Below, one piece after another: positions 15,505 to 26,100 of a stretch of 34,645 nucleotides of DNA. The DNA comes from Kribbella albertanoniae (lineage in GTDB: Bacteria > Actinomycetota > Actinomycetes > Propionibacteriales > Kribbellaceae), in assembly GCF_004348455.1 (NCBI RefSeq), contig NZ_SMKA01000062.1:1-34645 (forward strand). The letters are read 5' to 3'. Numbering within the stretch: position 1 is the stretch's first letter; each line of letters begins with the position of its first letter. A program made the translations under genes and the position numbers. The notes under the pieces are model-generated. The model worked only from the letters and a program-made list of their open reading frames with translations. It did no database searches and was not told where the DNA came from.

Positions 15505-16980
15505 ATGTCATCGAGTCAGCAACGCTTCGCGACGGCGCCTGGGGGTTCTGGGTTGAAGTACTGGGACAGCATCAACGAGCGCCAGCTGGGCGTACTCAAA
15601 CGCATCGCGGTGGGCGAAGACCTGTCTGGAGACGAGAACATCCCGGCACGAACCTCTGCGAACGCGCTGCTGAATCGCCGGCTGGTCACCATCCGTCGTA
15701 GCGGCGGTCGGTGGGACGCCGAGATCACTGAGGCAGGCACGTTCTACCTCGTGAACGGGCATCACCCAGACGACCCACGTCATCAACCGCCGGCCACGGC
15801 CGGGCTGGTGGCGCCCAAGATTCGCAAGGCCAGCAAACCGCGGACGACGACGGTACGTCGTCCAGCCGCCCGCCCGCCGAGCACGACGATCACGGACCGG
15901 CGGCGAACCGACGCCGAGACTCTCATCGGCCTGCTCGTCACTGAACGGCGGGTATCTCTCGATGTCGAAGCTGACGGAGAGCTGGCACGCTGGCGTCGGG
16001 TGATCGACTTTGCCAAACGCCATGGCATGGCGCCAGTGGGGACTCGAATCGAGAAGTCACAGCCACACCCCGGTAACAAGCTCATCGTCGAGCTGCGCGA
16101 CGGACAACATCCCAATACCAACGGCACCAGACCGGCTCGCACCGTGGTTCCGGTCCCCGAGCAGCTCCGCTCTGTGCACCCGGTCATCGCCGCGCTCAGA
16201 GCAGACACGCAGCGGCTGATGATGCCGAAGGACCTACGGCATCGCAGCCTGCGGATCTTCCAGGCTCTCGCCGCGGAGATGACCCGCCGAGGGCACAGCG
16301 TGCAGGCACAATCGGTGTCCGAGCACCACGTCCGCAGCGGATACGACTGGAACGGCCGACGCCTGGAACCGACCTACGCACGCCGCGAAGGCCAGATCGC
16401 GATCGTGATCGGAAACAACACCTACGCCATCGAGATCCGCCAGGAATCGCCCAACTCGGCCGACGCCGAGAAGACACGAAGGCTCCTCATCGAGCTCTCG
16501 GGATACCACTCGAACGGACGCCGACACCACTGGGCCGACCGCAAGCGCGCTCTGGCCGAGGAGTGGCTCGCGGACATCTGCGACGAACTGGAAACACGCT
16601 CCGGCGAAGACGATCTGCGCCGCATCGAGGAAGCCCGCGAGAAAGCCGAACGCCGACGCACCTGGGAAGCGGCGATCGACCGGGCACGGCGCATGGCGAC
16701 CCACGCCCACCGCGCAGCGGTACTCACCGCCCAGGCCGAGCGCTGGCAGCAGGCCACCGCGATCCGCGAGTACTGCGACGCACTCGAGCAGCTGGCGAGC
16801 TCGACGTCGGCCGAGTGGATCTCGTGGGCTCGAGCTCACGCCTCCGCCTTGGACCCGCTGTCCAACCCACCCGGCATGCCAGAGGAGCCCGAACTCAAGC
16901 CAGAGGACCTGAAGCCCTACCTAGGACGATGGAGCCCCTACGGCCCCGACGGCGACCCTCGCGACTTCGGATGGCGCTGA
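15505..16980 (+). CDS. conserved-looking hypothetical protein, divergent from the nuclease
   Basis: About 491 residues from ATG 15505. A TTG at 15553 with ggggg upstream gives a better ribosome site and would begin KYWDSINERQ. Residues about 17-80 look like a winged-helix-type N-terminus (ERQLGVLKRIA, ANALLNRRLVTIRR, then WDAEITEAG). A basic Pro/Arg linker follows, then a mixed domain with two WRRVIDFAKRHG-like and IVELRDGQ segments, then a central region with LRIFQALAAEMTRRGHSV. A long charged coiled coil (about 370-430, EEAREKAERRRTWEAA) and an acidic C-terminus (PEEPELKPEDLKP) end it. I do not recognise the family. Its divergent start beside the SRA nuclease suggests shared control or a regulatory role, unproven. 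Confidence 0.75.
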   Translation: MSSSQQRFATAPGGSGLKYWDSINERQLGVLKRIAVGEDLSGDENIPARTSANALLNRRLVTIRRSGGRWDAEITEAGTFYLVNGHHPDDPRHQPPATAGLVAPKIRKASKPRTTTVRRPAARPPSTTITDRRRTDAETLIGLLVTERRVSLDVEADGELARWRRVIDFAKRHGMAPVGTRIEKSQPHPGNKLIVELRDGQHPNTNGTRPARTVVPVPEQLRSVHPVIAALRADTQRLMMPKDLRHRSLRIFQALAAEMTRRGHSVQAQSVSEHHVRSGYDWNGRRLEPTYARREGQIAIVIGNNTYAIEIRQESPNSADAEKTRRLLIELSGYHSNGRRHHWADRKRALAEEWLADICDELETRSGEDDLRRIEEAREKAERRRTWEAAIDRARRMATHAHRAAVLTAQAERWQQATAIREYCDALEQLASSTSAEWISWARAHASALDPLSNPPGMPEEPELKPEDLKPYLGRWSPYGPDGDPRDFGWR

Positions 16981-17022
16981 TCCTGCAGCATCCCTAGCAG
17001 AGGCATCCTGCTGCGGCTTCTC

Positions 17023-20000
17023 TCAGCAGAGGTTGGGGCGATGGATGCCCGGGGCGTGGGTGGCCCATTCTTCCGGGGTGAGGGCGGGAGTGGCGGTGGT
17101 GCAGATGAGGGTGGCTGCGCGTTCGGGATCGGTTTCCCAGAGGCGGACAAGGCGGTCGGAGCCGGCAGTGGCGGTGGTGTGACCGTCGGGGGCGAGGGCT
17201 AGGCCCCAGACTGCTTTGGGGGATGCGCTGACGACGGTTTCTAGGGTCGGGCTGCTGGGGTTGTCGAGGGACCACGTCCAGAGTTGGCCGCCACGGGAGG
17301 TGGCGGAGAGAGTTTGGGCGTCGGGGCTGAAGGCGACCGAAGTGACTGTGCCGTGGAGGCCTGAGAGGGCTGAGCCTAGTTGTTGTGGGGCGGCCGGGTT
17401 CTCGACGTTCCAGAGTTGGACTTTGCCGTCGGAGCTGCCGCTGGCAAGGAGGTTGCCAGTGCTGTCGAAGGCTACGGCATAGAGGGCGTCGAGGGATGCC
17501 TTGCGGGTTGCTTTGAGGACTGGACGGCGAGGGTCGGTGACGTCCCACCAGCGGATGGTTCCCTTGGCGGTGGCTGCTGCCAAGAGGTTCGAACGTGGGC
17601 TAAAGGCCACCATGAAGACGTAGCCGCTCTCGGCGTCCAACGGATTGGGCAACGACACTGGCTTCGTCGGGTCAGTCGAGTCCCAGAGCCAGACGTGACC
17701 GTCGTCGGAACCTGCGGCCAGCAGGGTTCCGTCGGCGTTGAAGGCGACCGATTCGATGATGCCGGCCGGCCCGGTCAAGGGGGTCAGCAGCCGGCGAGGC
17801 CGGGCCGGGTCCCGGGTGTCCCAGGCGATGAGGGATCTGCCGTTGGTGCCGACTGCGAGCATCGAGCCGTCGGACTTCAAGGCACCCGCACCGCCGAGAG
17901 GTTCGTTGCCCGGAGCAAGTAATGGTGGGCTGAGCGCGATCGGGCTGCGTGGTTCGTGCACATCCCACAGTTGCGCCTGACCGCCCACAGTCGCAGCGAC
18001 GCGGCCGTCCCGGCTGAGTGGCACCGTCGTGACGGTTGCCGTCGCGCCGGCCATCGTCGGGCCCGGGATGCTCCAGATTCGGACGGTTCCGTCGTTGCTG
18101 CTGGTCAGCAGTTCCTGTTCACCGGGCAGGAAGGTGACCGCGGTGACCGGGGCAGGGTGCGGCAACGCGGCGAGCAGGATACCGGTACGGCGATCCCACA
18201 CCTGAGCGACGTTGTCCGAACTGCCGAGCGCCAGGCGATCGCCGTCCGTACTGAACGCGAGCGAGTTCACCCAGTTATCCGGCGGAGCGATTGCCGAGGC
18301 GACACGACGCAGCGCCGGCACTGCCCACAGTTGGAGCCCACCGCGCGGCGTACCCACGGCCAGTTCGTTGCCTGCCGGAGTGAAGGCGAGGGTGTTGATC
18401 TGCAAGCTACCCGTCGACACCACGCCCACACGACGCCAGCGTGGCAGGTCCCAGAGCGTCAACGTGCCCGCTCGATCGCCGGCCGCCAGCCAGCGTCCGT
18501 CACGACTGATCGCGACCGTCTGCACGAAGTCGCCCAGCTTGACCGAGTGCACCAGCCGGTACGACCGAGTCGTGAAATCCAGCTTCCAGAGCCGCACGGT
18601 CGAGTCAGCGCTCCCCGAAGCGAGGAGATCGCCGGAAGGGCCGAACGCCAATGAATACACGGTGTTCGTCGGTCCATCCGGAAGATCACCCAACGCGCGA
18701 GGAGTGCCTGGCCGGGAGATGTCCCACAGCTTCACCGCCAGATCCGCGCCGCCGGTCGCCAGCAACTTGTTGTCAGCGCTGACAGCCGCGGCGTACACCT
18801 CCTTCTTGTGTACGCCGAGCGGCTCGCCGGCTGGGACGGGACGGCGGCGATCGCCGAGATCCCAGCGAAGGACTGAGGTATCCGTCGGCGCCGATCCCGC
18901 TCCGATCAGCGTGCGGCCGTCGGAGGTGACCGCGATCGCCTGCGGGACCGGCACCGGCCGCACCACTCGTGTGACCGATGGAGAACCAGTGGCCTCGATC
19001 AGGCTCGACCGCGCCTCCACCGTGGGTGAGATCCGGTACGCCGAGAGTGCCAGCTGCGCGGCGAGTGCCGGATCGGTGGCGCGGAGCCGAGTGGCCGAAA
19101 TGGCAAGCTGCCGCGACCAGGCCCGGTCCCGCTCCTCATCGGCGGTCACCGTCTTCAGGTAGGAGACCACCGCCATGGTCCCCGCGATCAGCGCGAGGAC
19201 CAGCGAGACCGCGACGAGCTGGTTGCGGCGTCTCGACCGGCGACGTCTGGCAGCGTTCGCCAGTCGTTCATCGACCAGACTCGCGCTGAGGAATTCGAGC
19301 TCCAGCGCGTTCATCCGGCGCGGGAGTATCCCGTTCGTCTGCTCAAGCCGACTCCCCCGATACAGATAGTCGGTATCGCGGCCTTTGTCGCGCCAGTCCA
19401 CCGCTGCCGCACCAAGCTGGCGGAGAGTGTGCAGGCTGTCCCGGTCGGACTCTATCCACTCCTGCAACCGCGGCCACGCCGTCAACAGCGCCTCATGACT
19501 GATCTCGATCGTCGCCACGTCGACCGTCAGCAGCCGCACCGCGACAAAGGCTTCCACGACGGTGTCAGCAGTGTCGTCGAGGTCGGTCCGTTCGATCGGC
19601 CGCCTGCTGTCCCCCGTCCGGTCGCCGGGATTGACCATCCGCAGGAACAGTTCCCGAGCCACGTTACGCTCCGAGGCCGTCAAACGCCCGTACGCCTGCT
19701 CGGCCGACAGCGCGACAGCGCCCGCGATCCCACCGCTGGACAAGTAGCCGGCCAGCGTCATCCGCCCGTTCGACGCACGCTCCCAGGTCGCCAGCAACGC
19801 GTGCGACAACAAGGGCAGTGAACCGTACTCGCTCAGCAGACGCTCGACAAGATCGTTGTCCACGGCAACTCCCGCGCGGCGAGCCGGTTCGACGATCATC
19901 TGTTTGATGCATTTGGCCGGCATTGGTCCGAGCACGATCTGATCCGACTGCAGTACCGCGGCCAGCTCGGGAATGCGCAGGGCATGCGGATAGAAGTCGG

Positions 20001-20712
20001 CCCGCAGCCCAAGCACCACCACGGAATCCGGCGGTCGCTCGACCGTCAGCAAACGACTGAACTCGATCCGCCGGGCCTCATCGTGCGAGAGGGTGAACAT
20101 CTCCTCGAGCTGATCGACCACGATCAGCAGCGGCCGCCCATCGGCATCTGATATCGCGGCCCGCAGCGCCTTGGCCGGCAGGTCGCCCGGGGTTAGAACG
20201 ACGACCGCTCGCTCGTTCTCGAGCGCCGCGATCAGGCCGGCCCTCAGTAGCGAGGACTTGCCTGAACCCGATGGCCCGACGACTGCCAGCGTCGCATCCG
20301 CCTCGAGCTCGCGCACCCGTGCGACCAGGGCGTCGACGAGTTCCGCGCGGCCGAAGTACCAGGCCGCGTCCTCGGACCGGAACGCGGCGAGCCCTCGGTA
20401 CGGCTCGACTCCGCCGCGCCGCCCTGGAGAGCGCTGGAGCCGGCGCCACGCGGCCAACCACCGCTCGAGCTCCTCGGCGCTGGTGACTCCGCAGACTCTT
20501 AGTACCCGAACGAACAGCTCGGCCGAAGAGGCCGACGGCAGACTGCGACCGGCAAACCAATCGCCCACAGTGCTGTGCGACCAACGGTCTCCGGCTTGCT
20601 TCACCAGATCCCGGACGGCACGGACCGACAAGTCCGCGGAGGTCCGCAGCAGTGTCAGTTGGTCGCGGAACTCGCCTCGCGTTCGGATCGTGTCTGGATC
20701 GATTTCGGCCAT
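17023..20712 (-). CDS. HTH-nSTAND NTPase with transmembrane helix and WD40 repeats
   Basis: 1229 residues from ATG 20712, preceded by ggggggag. The N-terminal about 90 residues form an XRE-like helix-turn-helix (STVGDWFAGRSLPS). The nSTAND1 NTPase has Walker A GPSGSGKSS at about 146-154, Walker B LLIVVDQLEEMF at about 195-206, and a sensor region VLGLRADFYPH. A single transmembrane helix (about 498-519) follows a basic cluster ARRRRSRRR. The C-terminal half carries about 14 W-D motifs (LWDIS, LWKLD, LWDLP, VWDRR, IWSIP, LWDVH, LWDST, WWDVT, LWNVE, LWETD), that is two seven-bladed propellers. In this family the propeller senses a signal and the NTPase switches. The effector here is presumably the N-terminal HTH. 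It is divergent from the secreted protein at 20943. Confidence 0.9.
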   Translation of the reverse strand: MAEIDPDTIRTRGEFRDQLTLLRTSADLSVRAVRDLVKQAGDRWSHSTVGDWFAGRSLPSASSAELFVRVLRVCGVTSAEELERWLAAWRRLQRSPGRRGGVEPYRGLAAFRSEDAAWYFGRAELVDALVARVRELEADATLAVVGPSGSGKSSLLRAGLIAALENERAVVVLTPGDLPAKALRAAISDADGRPLLIVVDQLEEMFTLSHDEARRIEFSRLLTVERPPDSVVVLGLRADFYPHALRIPELAAVLQSDQIVLGPMPAKCIKQMIVEPARRAGVAVDNDLVERLLSEYGSLPLLSHALLATWERASNGRMTLAGYLSSGGIAGAVALSAEQAYGRLTASERNVARELFLRMVNPGDRTGDSRRPIERTDLDDTADTVVEAFVAVRLLTVDVATIEISHEALLTAWPRLQEWIESDRDSLHTLRQLGAAAVDWRDKGRDTDYLYRGSRLEQTNGILPRRMNALELEFLSASLVDERLANAARRRRSRRRNQLVAVSLVLALIAGTMAVVSYLKTVTADEERDRAWSRQLAISATRLRATDPALAAQLALSAYRISPTVEARSSLIEATGSPSVTRVVRPVPVPQAIAVTSDGRTLIGAGSAPTDTSVLRWDLGDRRRPVPAGEPLGVHKKEVYAAAVSADNKLLATGGADLAVKLWDISRPGTPRALGDLPDGPTNTVYSLAFGPSGDLLASGSADSTVRLWKLDFTTRSYRLVHSVKLGDFVQTVAISRDGRWLAAGDRAGTLTLWDLPRWRRVGVVSTGSLQINTLAFTPAGNELAVGTPRGGLQLWAVPALRRVASAIAPPDNWVNSLAFSTDGDRLALGSSDNVAQVWDRRTGILLAALPHPAPVTAVTFLPGEQELLTSSNDGTVRIWSIPGPTMAGATATVTTVPLSRDGRVAATVGGQAQLWDVHEPRSPIALSPPLLAPGNEPLGGAGALKSDGSMLAVGTNGRSLIAWDTRDPARPRRLLTPLTGPAGIIESVAFNADGTLLAAGSDDGHVWLWDSTDPTKPVSLPNPLDAESGYVFMVAFSPRSNLLAAATAKGTIRWWDVTDPRRPVLKATRKASLDALYAVAFDSTGNLLASGSSDGKVQLWNVENPAAPQQLGSALSGLHGTVTSVAFSPDAQTLSATSRGGQLWTWSLDNPSSPTLETVVSASPKAVWGLALAPDGHTTATAGSDRLVRLWETDPERAATLICTTATPALTPEEWATHAPGIHRPNLC

Positions 20713-20942
20713 GGCCGCACTCCCCCCAGAGTGATCGCACTTGGTAGTCACGACGCTATCCGAAGTGACGCCAGGTGCCCATGGACAGCCGCTGGCTGCC
20801 TGTACGGATCCGTCCGGCCCCCGAACGAATTCGGCCGGTTCCTGGACGGCTCAGGCCGAACCATCTCGGCCCGTCTTCCGTGCCGCGGACCGCCCGCAGA
20901 GCCTGAGCTTGTCAATCCGATCGAGCTCGAAGGAGCATCACG

Positions 20943-21305
20943 ATGTCGTCCACCACCGCACTGATCCGCAAGGGGGCCGCGACCCTGGCCGCCACCGCCG
21001 CTCTCGCCACCGGAGCCGCCGTTGTCACCGCGACCCCGGCCGAAGCCACCGTCTCCAGCTGCGGCAACGGCCGCTGTACCGTCTACCTCAGCAAGTCCGA
21101 GACCCGCGCGCTCGCCAACGCGCGAGTCCCCGCGCCGCCCGCCGCCGTACCGGCACAGCTCAAGGCCGCCTACTACGCCCTCGCCTGGGGCCACGTCTGG
21201 TTCGCCGGCCAGTACGCCAACCGCGGCTGGTGTTCCGCCTTCACCATCAGCATCTACCCGTGGGAAACCCAGGGCTACTACGGCTACGCCTGCAACTGGG
21301 AGTAG
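20943..21305 (+). CDS. small secreted four-Cys protein of a different family
   Basis: 120 residues, ATG at 20943 behind gaaggag. A long Ala-rich signal peptide ends near AEA (about residue 35). The mature part begins SSCGNGRCTVYLSK and has an R-V-P-A-P-P-A hinge, AYYALAWGHVWFAG, RGWCSAF and a final YGYACNW; the four cysteines suggest two disulfides. It does not share the WIW/CGPNG pattern of the 5.8-8.7 kb proteins. No enzymatic motif is visible. A strong hairpin follows directly, so it is monocistronic. It is divergent from the WD40 NTPase gene, and the 230-base gap is shared. Function unknown. Confidence 0.75.
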   Translation: MSSTTALIRKGAATLAATAALATGAAVVTATPAEATVSSCGNGRCTVYLSKSETRALANARVPAPPAAVPAQLKAAYYALAWGHVWFAGQYANRGWCSAFTISIYPWETQGYYGYACNWE

Positions 21306-21312
21306 ATGACCG

Positions 21313-21350
21313 GTGCGGTGCGACCGCGGACATCCGCAGTCGCACCGCAC
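21313..21350 (+). terminator. strong hairpin after the secreted protein gene
   Basis: gtgcggtgcgac (21313-21324) and gtcgcaccgcac (21339-21350) form a perfect 12-bp stem, with an inner gcgga/tccgc stem. It begins 8 bases after the stop at 21305. There is no T-tract, as is common in high-GC actinomycetes. Confidence 0.75.
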
Positions 21351-21684
21351 AAACTTCCCCGGTGGCTGCTCCCGCGTTTGCGCGGCGGCAGGGGCACCCA
21401 CCTCGTCGAGCTTGTCTATTGGCTACCGTCATCACGCGAAGTTCAAGCCCTGTGAACCTGCTGCCGGTCTCTGCGAATTCGACCCACTACACCTCACCTC
21501 GGCGTTCAGCCCGGACGACAGGCCCGCTATCCGCTGAGCGAATCAACACGGCCATCGACACCAAGGCCTACGCATCCAAGCGCACGACCGCTGGCCTCCA
21601 CGCCGTCATGGAATCGGCGCGTATAGCTCCAACTCACGGCAGCGAAGCGCGGCCGGCACCAGATCCGCCGTCCCTTCAACCTCG

Positions 21685-21969
21685 CTAATCAGCGGTGAAG
21701 AGTGGCGCTATGCGAACATCGGTGTGTGCATCGCATGCGCCGGGATACAACGTCTGCACCACCGTCTGATCGCGCAGCCACGTCATCGCAGCATCAGCGG
21801 TCGTCCGCTGACCGAATCCGGGCAGATAACACCACGAATGGCTTCCTGTGTCCGGCGGACCGCCGGGCTGATTCGGGTCTGCTTGTGCCTCGACGGGCTG
21901 GGCGATCAGCAGGTCCGCCACGAACAGTGCGGCCACCAGCCCCTGGATCGTTCTGGTCCAGTTCTTCAA
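21685..21969 (-). CDS. small secreted protein, probably truncated
   Basis: 94 residues from a TTG at 21969, with gaggagg 8 bases upstream. The signal peptide ends near VEA (about residue 28). The mature part has WCYLPGFG, a helix AAMTWLRDQT and ACDAHTDVR, then stops after nine more residues. The W-C-Y...C-x-x-x-T-D-V pattern is one I associate with the start of longer actinobacterial secreted proteins, so this copy may be cut short by an early stop. It is alone on its strand before a long empty stretch. Function unknown. Confidence 0.5.
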   Translation of the reverse strand: MKNWTRTIQGLVAALFVADLLIAQPVEAQADPNQPGGPPDTGSHSWCYLPGFGQRTTADAAMTWLRDQTVVQTLYPGACDAHTDVRIAPLFTAD

Positions 21970-22145
21970 GTTTGTCGCCTCCTCACGAAGTAGGGGCAGG
22001 CGCTAGCACCAACATGCATATTCACCGGGCGGCTCTCGGCTTCGAAGGCCACGACGGACCTTCGAAGCCGAGCGCATGCCGAGGTAGCGCGCTGCCTGGA
22101 CATGCGCGTGGCGCAGCGACCTTTGGAAAACCCTGGGCGGTTCGG

Positions 22146-22331
22146 TCAGGGAGTGACGGGGATGTTGGTCAGGCCTGTTCGGGTGTTCTGGACGGTATTG
22201 GAGGCGTGGACGACGGTGGGCTCGGCGCTGCACCTGGAGGTTGACGAGATGCAGATGGTGTACTTGCCGGTGCCGCCGAGGTTGGAGGCGTTGTTGCGCC
22301 CGCGCCGCCGGACTATGCACGTCGGCCAGAC
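22146..22331 (-). pseudogene. C-terminal fragment of a secreted-type protein, no start
   Basis: An open frame of about 61 codons bounded upstream by a stop and lacking any start codon. The translation ends NNASNLGGTGKYTICISSTS and later HASNTVQNTRTGL, which looks like natural extracellular protein sequence (two Cys, many Asn/Thr/Ser). The overlapping frames look like noise. I take it as the 3' end of a decayed gene; family unknown. Confidence 0.35.
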
Positions 22332-22576
22332 CTACCCCCTGCCCGCGGTCAAGTACATCGGACGGCTACTGAGGTTCCAGCTCCAGGTGCGCGGGCAGCG
22401 CCTGCATGCCGCTTGGTGTGCTGCGCCGGTAATACACCCGTCTCCGCCGCCGCAGCCCACTCGATCAGCCAGTGACTACCAGGACCTAGTCGAAAAGGCT
22501 GGGTTTCCGGGTCGGGCTGAGTCGGTCCGCCCGCCATTGCCGTCGCGCAGTGGCCGGAGGTGAACGTCGATTGGCA

Positions 22577-22798
22577 TCACCCGTCGAACGACAGCAGAGG
22601 TACGTCATCAAGGTCGGCCTTCCTCTGCCTCGAGAATGCTGGGCCCGCTACCTCGACGACATACATCTCGGTCAGGACCTGGATCGTGGTACCGACCAGA
22701 TGGCTGGTGTGTCCGGTAGCTGATTGGGCCTTCAGACCGGCGGAGGCGTGAATGTGCAGCAGGACCCTGCCAGTCGCCTCGTCGTACGCCCGGGCCAT
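22577..22798 (-). CDS. possible small protein, weak
   Basis: 73 codons from ATG 22798, without a good ribosome site. The translation (MARAYDEATGRVLLHIHAS, then TSHLVGTTIQVLTEMYVVEV) has a protein-like alternation of strands and is not low complexity. No family is recognised, and codon bias is weaker than in neighbours. It may be another fragment. Confidence 0.25.
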   Translation of the reverse strand: MARAYDEATGRVLLHIHASAGLKAQSATGHTSHLVGTTIQVLTEMYVVEVAGPAFSRQRKADLDDVPLLSFDG

Positions 22799-23123
22799 GA
22801 GGGGGCCGGGCTCGCCCCAGCCCTGCCCCCTCTGGCCCCGTGCGGGGATCCCCATCCGCCGCTTGCGGCAGCCGCCCCCGGCTGCTGCAAGCGAATGGTC
22901 ACGCTAGCAACACGAAGCGTTGCGTTGTCGGGATCGTTAGATGACTCACAACGCCGCGCTCGACACGCCTGCTCCGGCTTGCGCGACGCGTCATCCGATG
23001 CAGCCGGAGAACTACTACAGCTTTCACATTCCTGTATACATGTGGATTCCGGCCACGAAGGTTGCTGTTGGCAAGGATTGCTCGCTGGTCAGCCGGCGGT
23101 TGCACGGGATGCGAGAGTGTCCG

Positions 23124-26100
23124 TCATGGCTGGTCGAGCAGGTAGCGCTGGCAGGGGCCGTTCCAGTAGCGCCAGGTGATCAGCCTGGCGTCCTTGTCCG
23201 GGCTACAGCCTGCGACGTCGAGTGAGTTGCCGGTCGCCTCCTGGGTGATGGACCAACTGCCGGCCACTGCCGGCTCGACTCGCCAGCGTTGGCAGCCGGT
23301 CTCCGACTCGGGGACGGTCCCCACTTGCTGGTTCAGGGCGCCGGTGCAGCCGATCACGTCCAGCGCCTCACCGGTGCTCGGCTCGACGATCTTGTACACG
23401 TCGTCGCCGATCGGCCGGAACTCCCACCGCTGGCACGGGCTGCCGGCCACCCAGACCCACATCCGAACGTCGCCGTCCGGGCGGCAATCCACAACGTCGA
23501 GAGCGTGCCCGCCATGAACCGCCCGGACCCGGTACTTGCCGTCCGGCTGCGTCGGGTTGAAACCGGCACGCAGAATCCACTGCTGACTCGCCTCCGACGT
23601 ACAGGTTCGCTGGACGATCGTGGCGTTCTCGGTCGTGCTCCCCAGCGACGGCGAAGCGCACTTGTCGCTATGGGCGAACCTCAACCGCACCACGGTGTCG
23701 TAGCTGCTGCCCTCGAGGTACTCGATCCGCATCTGCTGATTCGACGTGCCCACGCACGGCCACTGCAGGATCATGGTCTCGTCCTCGAGCAGCCGGTCGT
23801 CGACATCCAAGCACCGCGGCCGCCCGTCACCGATCAGGCCCTGGTAGTGAACGGTGTGCATCTCGTACTGATCCGTGCCGGCGATCTGCTTGATCCGGAA
23901 CCGCTGATTCAACGCACCGCTACAACTGTGCTGGACCAGCTTCTCGGCGTCTGTCTGGCTGGCCAGCCAGACGTCCAGGCAGCGGCTGCTGTTCCGGTTG
24001 ATCAGCTCGTACGTGCGTTCCTCGATGTCGAAGCTCGGACCGGTACTCGCACCGACCCGCGGCTCCTTCCACCCACTGGTCGCAGTACCGAACGACGTTC
24101 CGGTCGAAGCGAGCGTGAAGACCTCCCGGCCGCCACCGTCGAGCGAGTAGAACAGCCCCACGTCATCCTTGCCGTCGCCGGTGATGTCACCTGTCGTGAC
24201 GGCGGTCCGAGCAGGGTCGAACGAAGTCGTGTCACGCCACCACTCGGTCAGGACCAACGCCGTACCGGTGGAACGGAACACCTTCAGGGCCGTGTCCGTC
24301 GAGCTGTTCTCGTAGAGCGCCACGATGTCGTCCTTGCCGTCACCGTCGACGTCGCCAACTTGTGGTTTGCTGCGTTCCCAGCAGTAGCTGTTCGAGTCCA
24401 GCAACGTCACGGGTGACGCGTTGAACGCGGTGCCACTGGACTTGAAGTATCTGGTCACTGTCCGGCAGCTGCCCAGATTCTGCATGTCCACCAGATCAGC
24501 CTTGTCGTCGCCGTCGACATCTGCCAGAAGCGGCGCACTGGCCGACCAAGGGCCGGGCGTCGACAGCCACTCGACCGGGTTGGTCAGCGTCGGGCCGAGG
24601 AAAGTCAGCGTCCGCCAGCTCGTCCCCGAGACGTTGAGCTGGGCAACGATGTCGTCCTTGCCGTCGGCGTTCACATCACCCGCTACGATCCGCGCGGTGC
24701 TCAGCGGCCAGCCGTTCGGCCCACTGTGCCAGAAGGGCGCTGACGCGAAGTCGTACCGCTCTCCGTCCGACAGCCCTCGGTACAACCCGATCCGGCGGCC
24801 GGCCTCTTCCCGGACCAGGACCGCGTCGGTCCGGCCGTCACCGTCGAAGTCACCCCGCACCGGGCGGGTCCGGTACATCGCGAAGCCGCCGCTGGTGCCA
24901 CTGTCCCAGGCCATCTGGCCGGTGTGCATCCCACCGCCGGGGTTCGACACCACGTTCCAGATCGCGGTCCGGCCTTCACCCTGATCGAGCACCATGGACA
25001 GATCTGCCCGGCCATCACCGTTGACGTCGCCGCGGCGTTTGGCCGGCAACTGGGTGACCTTGTTCGCGCTGAGCTGCCACACGGTCGGATCGTCGCTCAC
25101 GTTGTTGGCAGCATCGACCGCCTTCACGTACAGCATCCTGGCGGGCACGGTCCCGCTCGCCGTTTGCCAGACCGACACCGGCAGCTTGACCGTACCGTCC
25201 GGCCCGGCTTTGATCCGGCTGACGATCCGCTCCGGCTTGAACCCGTACAGGTACTCGGCCACATCGGTGTCACCGGTAGCCGGCTTCAGCGTGACGGTGC
25301 CGACGGTCCGGGTGGAAAGGTTGGCCTCGCCGTCCGGGAAGTCGGTGGACGTCAGCTCCGCCGGCCCGGGCTTCTTCGCGTCGACCGTGAAGTAGCACGG
25401 CGTCGTCGGTGCACCGAAGTCGATCCCGTCGTTGTCGACGTTGTCGTTGCTCTTGGCCACGAAGTAGTAGGTCTGTCCGTCCGCGAACTCCTCCCGTGGG
25501 ATCGCCGGCCAGGCGAAGGCCGAGCCGGACGTGGTGTTCGCCGAGTCGACCTCGTACTCGAGCCCGTTGTCGGACGCCCGGTGGATCGACAGCCGGGTGA
25601 CGACGTTGTCGCCGTCCTTGTCGGTGGCCTTCGCCGAGAACGAGTACCCCGACAGCGGCCAGCTCACCACCGTCGGCGCCGCCGCCGTACCGCAGGGGCG
25701 GGGCCGGCTGAAGTTGACCCGCTCGGGCGCGTACGGCGCGTTGTTGTAGCTGACCACGAGCTTCGCACTGCCGCCGTGGAACTTCTTCCACTGGTCCTGC
25801 GCCGCGGCGCTCTCCGTCTCCGCCTTGATCCCGAAGGTGACTGTCGGGCTCCGGTTGTCGGCCACAGTCTGGAGGTGGCTGGTCAGCCTGGGGTCCGTCC
25901 AGCCCATCAGCATGTCCGGCTGGCTGCCCCACGAGTTGCCGTGGGCAGTCGCCAGATGCTGGTACCAGTGACTCGCCATGTTCGCCCACGTCACCGGCTG
26001 GCTGCGATCGATGGTCCGGGTCCGCCACAACTGGGCCGGCGTCGGCGAACCGGTCGGGCTGTGGTGCAGACTCATCTCGAACCGGCTGCCGATCACCCTG

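Larger units (their letters stand above)
21970..23123. other. 1.15-kb degenerate stretch
   Basis: No complete gene can be supported here. It contains a start-less reading frame (22146-22331) and a possible short frame (22577-22798), listed separately. There is also an AT-richer patch near 23010-23045. Codon periodicity is weak on both strands. It looks like decayed accessory DNA between the secreted proteins and the large lectin gene. Confidence 0.5.

Noticed and set aside
22941..23225. Plus-strand frame with YYSFHIPVYMWIP in the AT-richer patch
   Set aside because: No ribosome site, it runs into the antisense of the lectin gene, and it lacks codon bias; probably chance.
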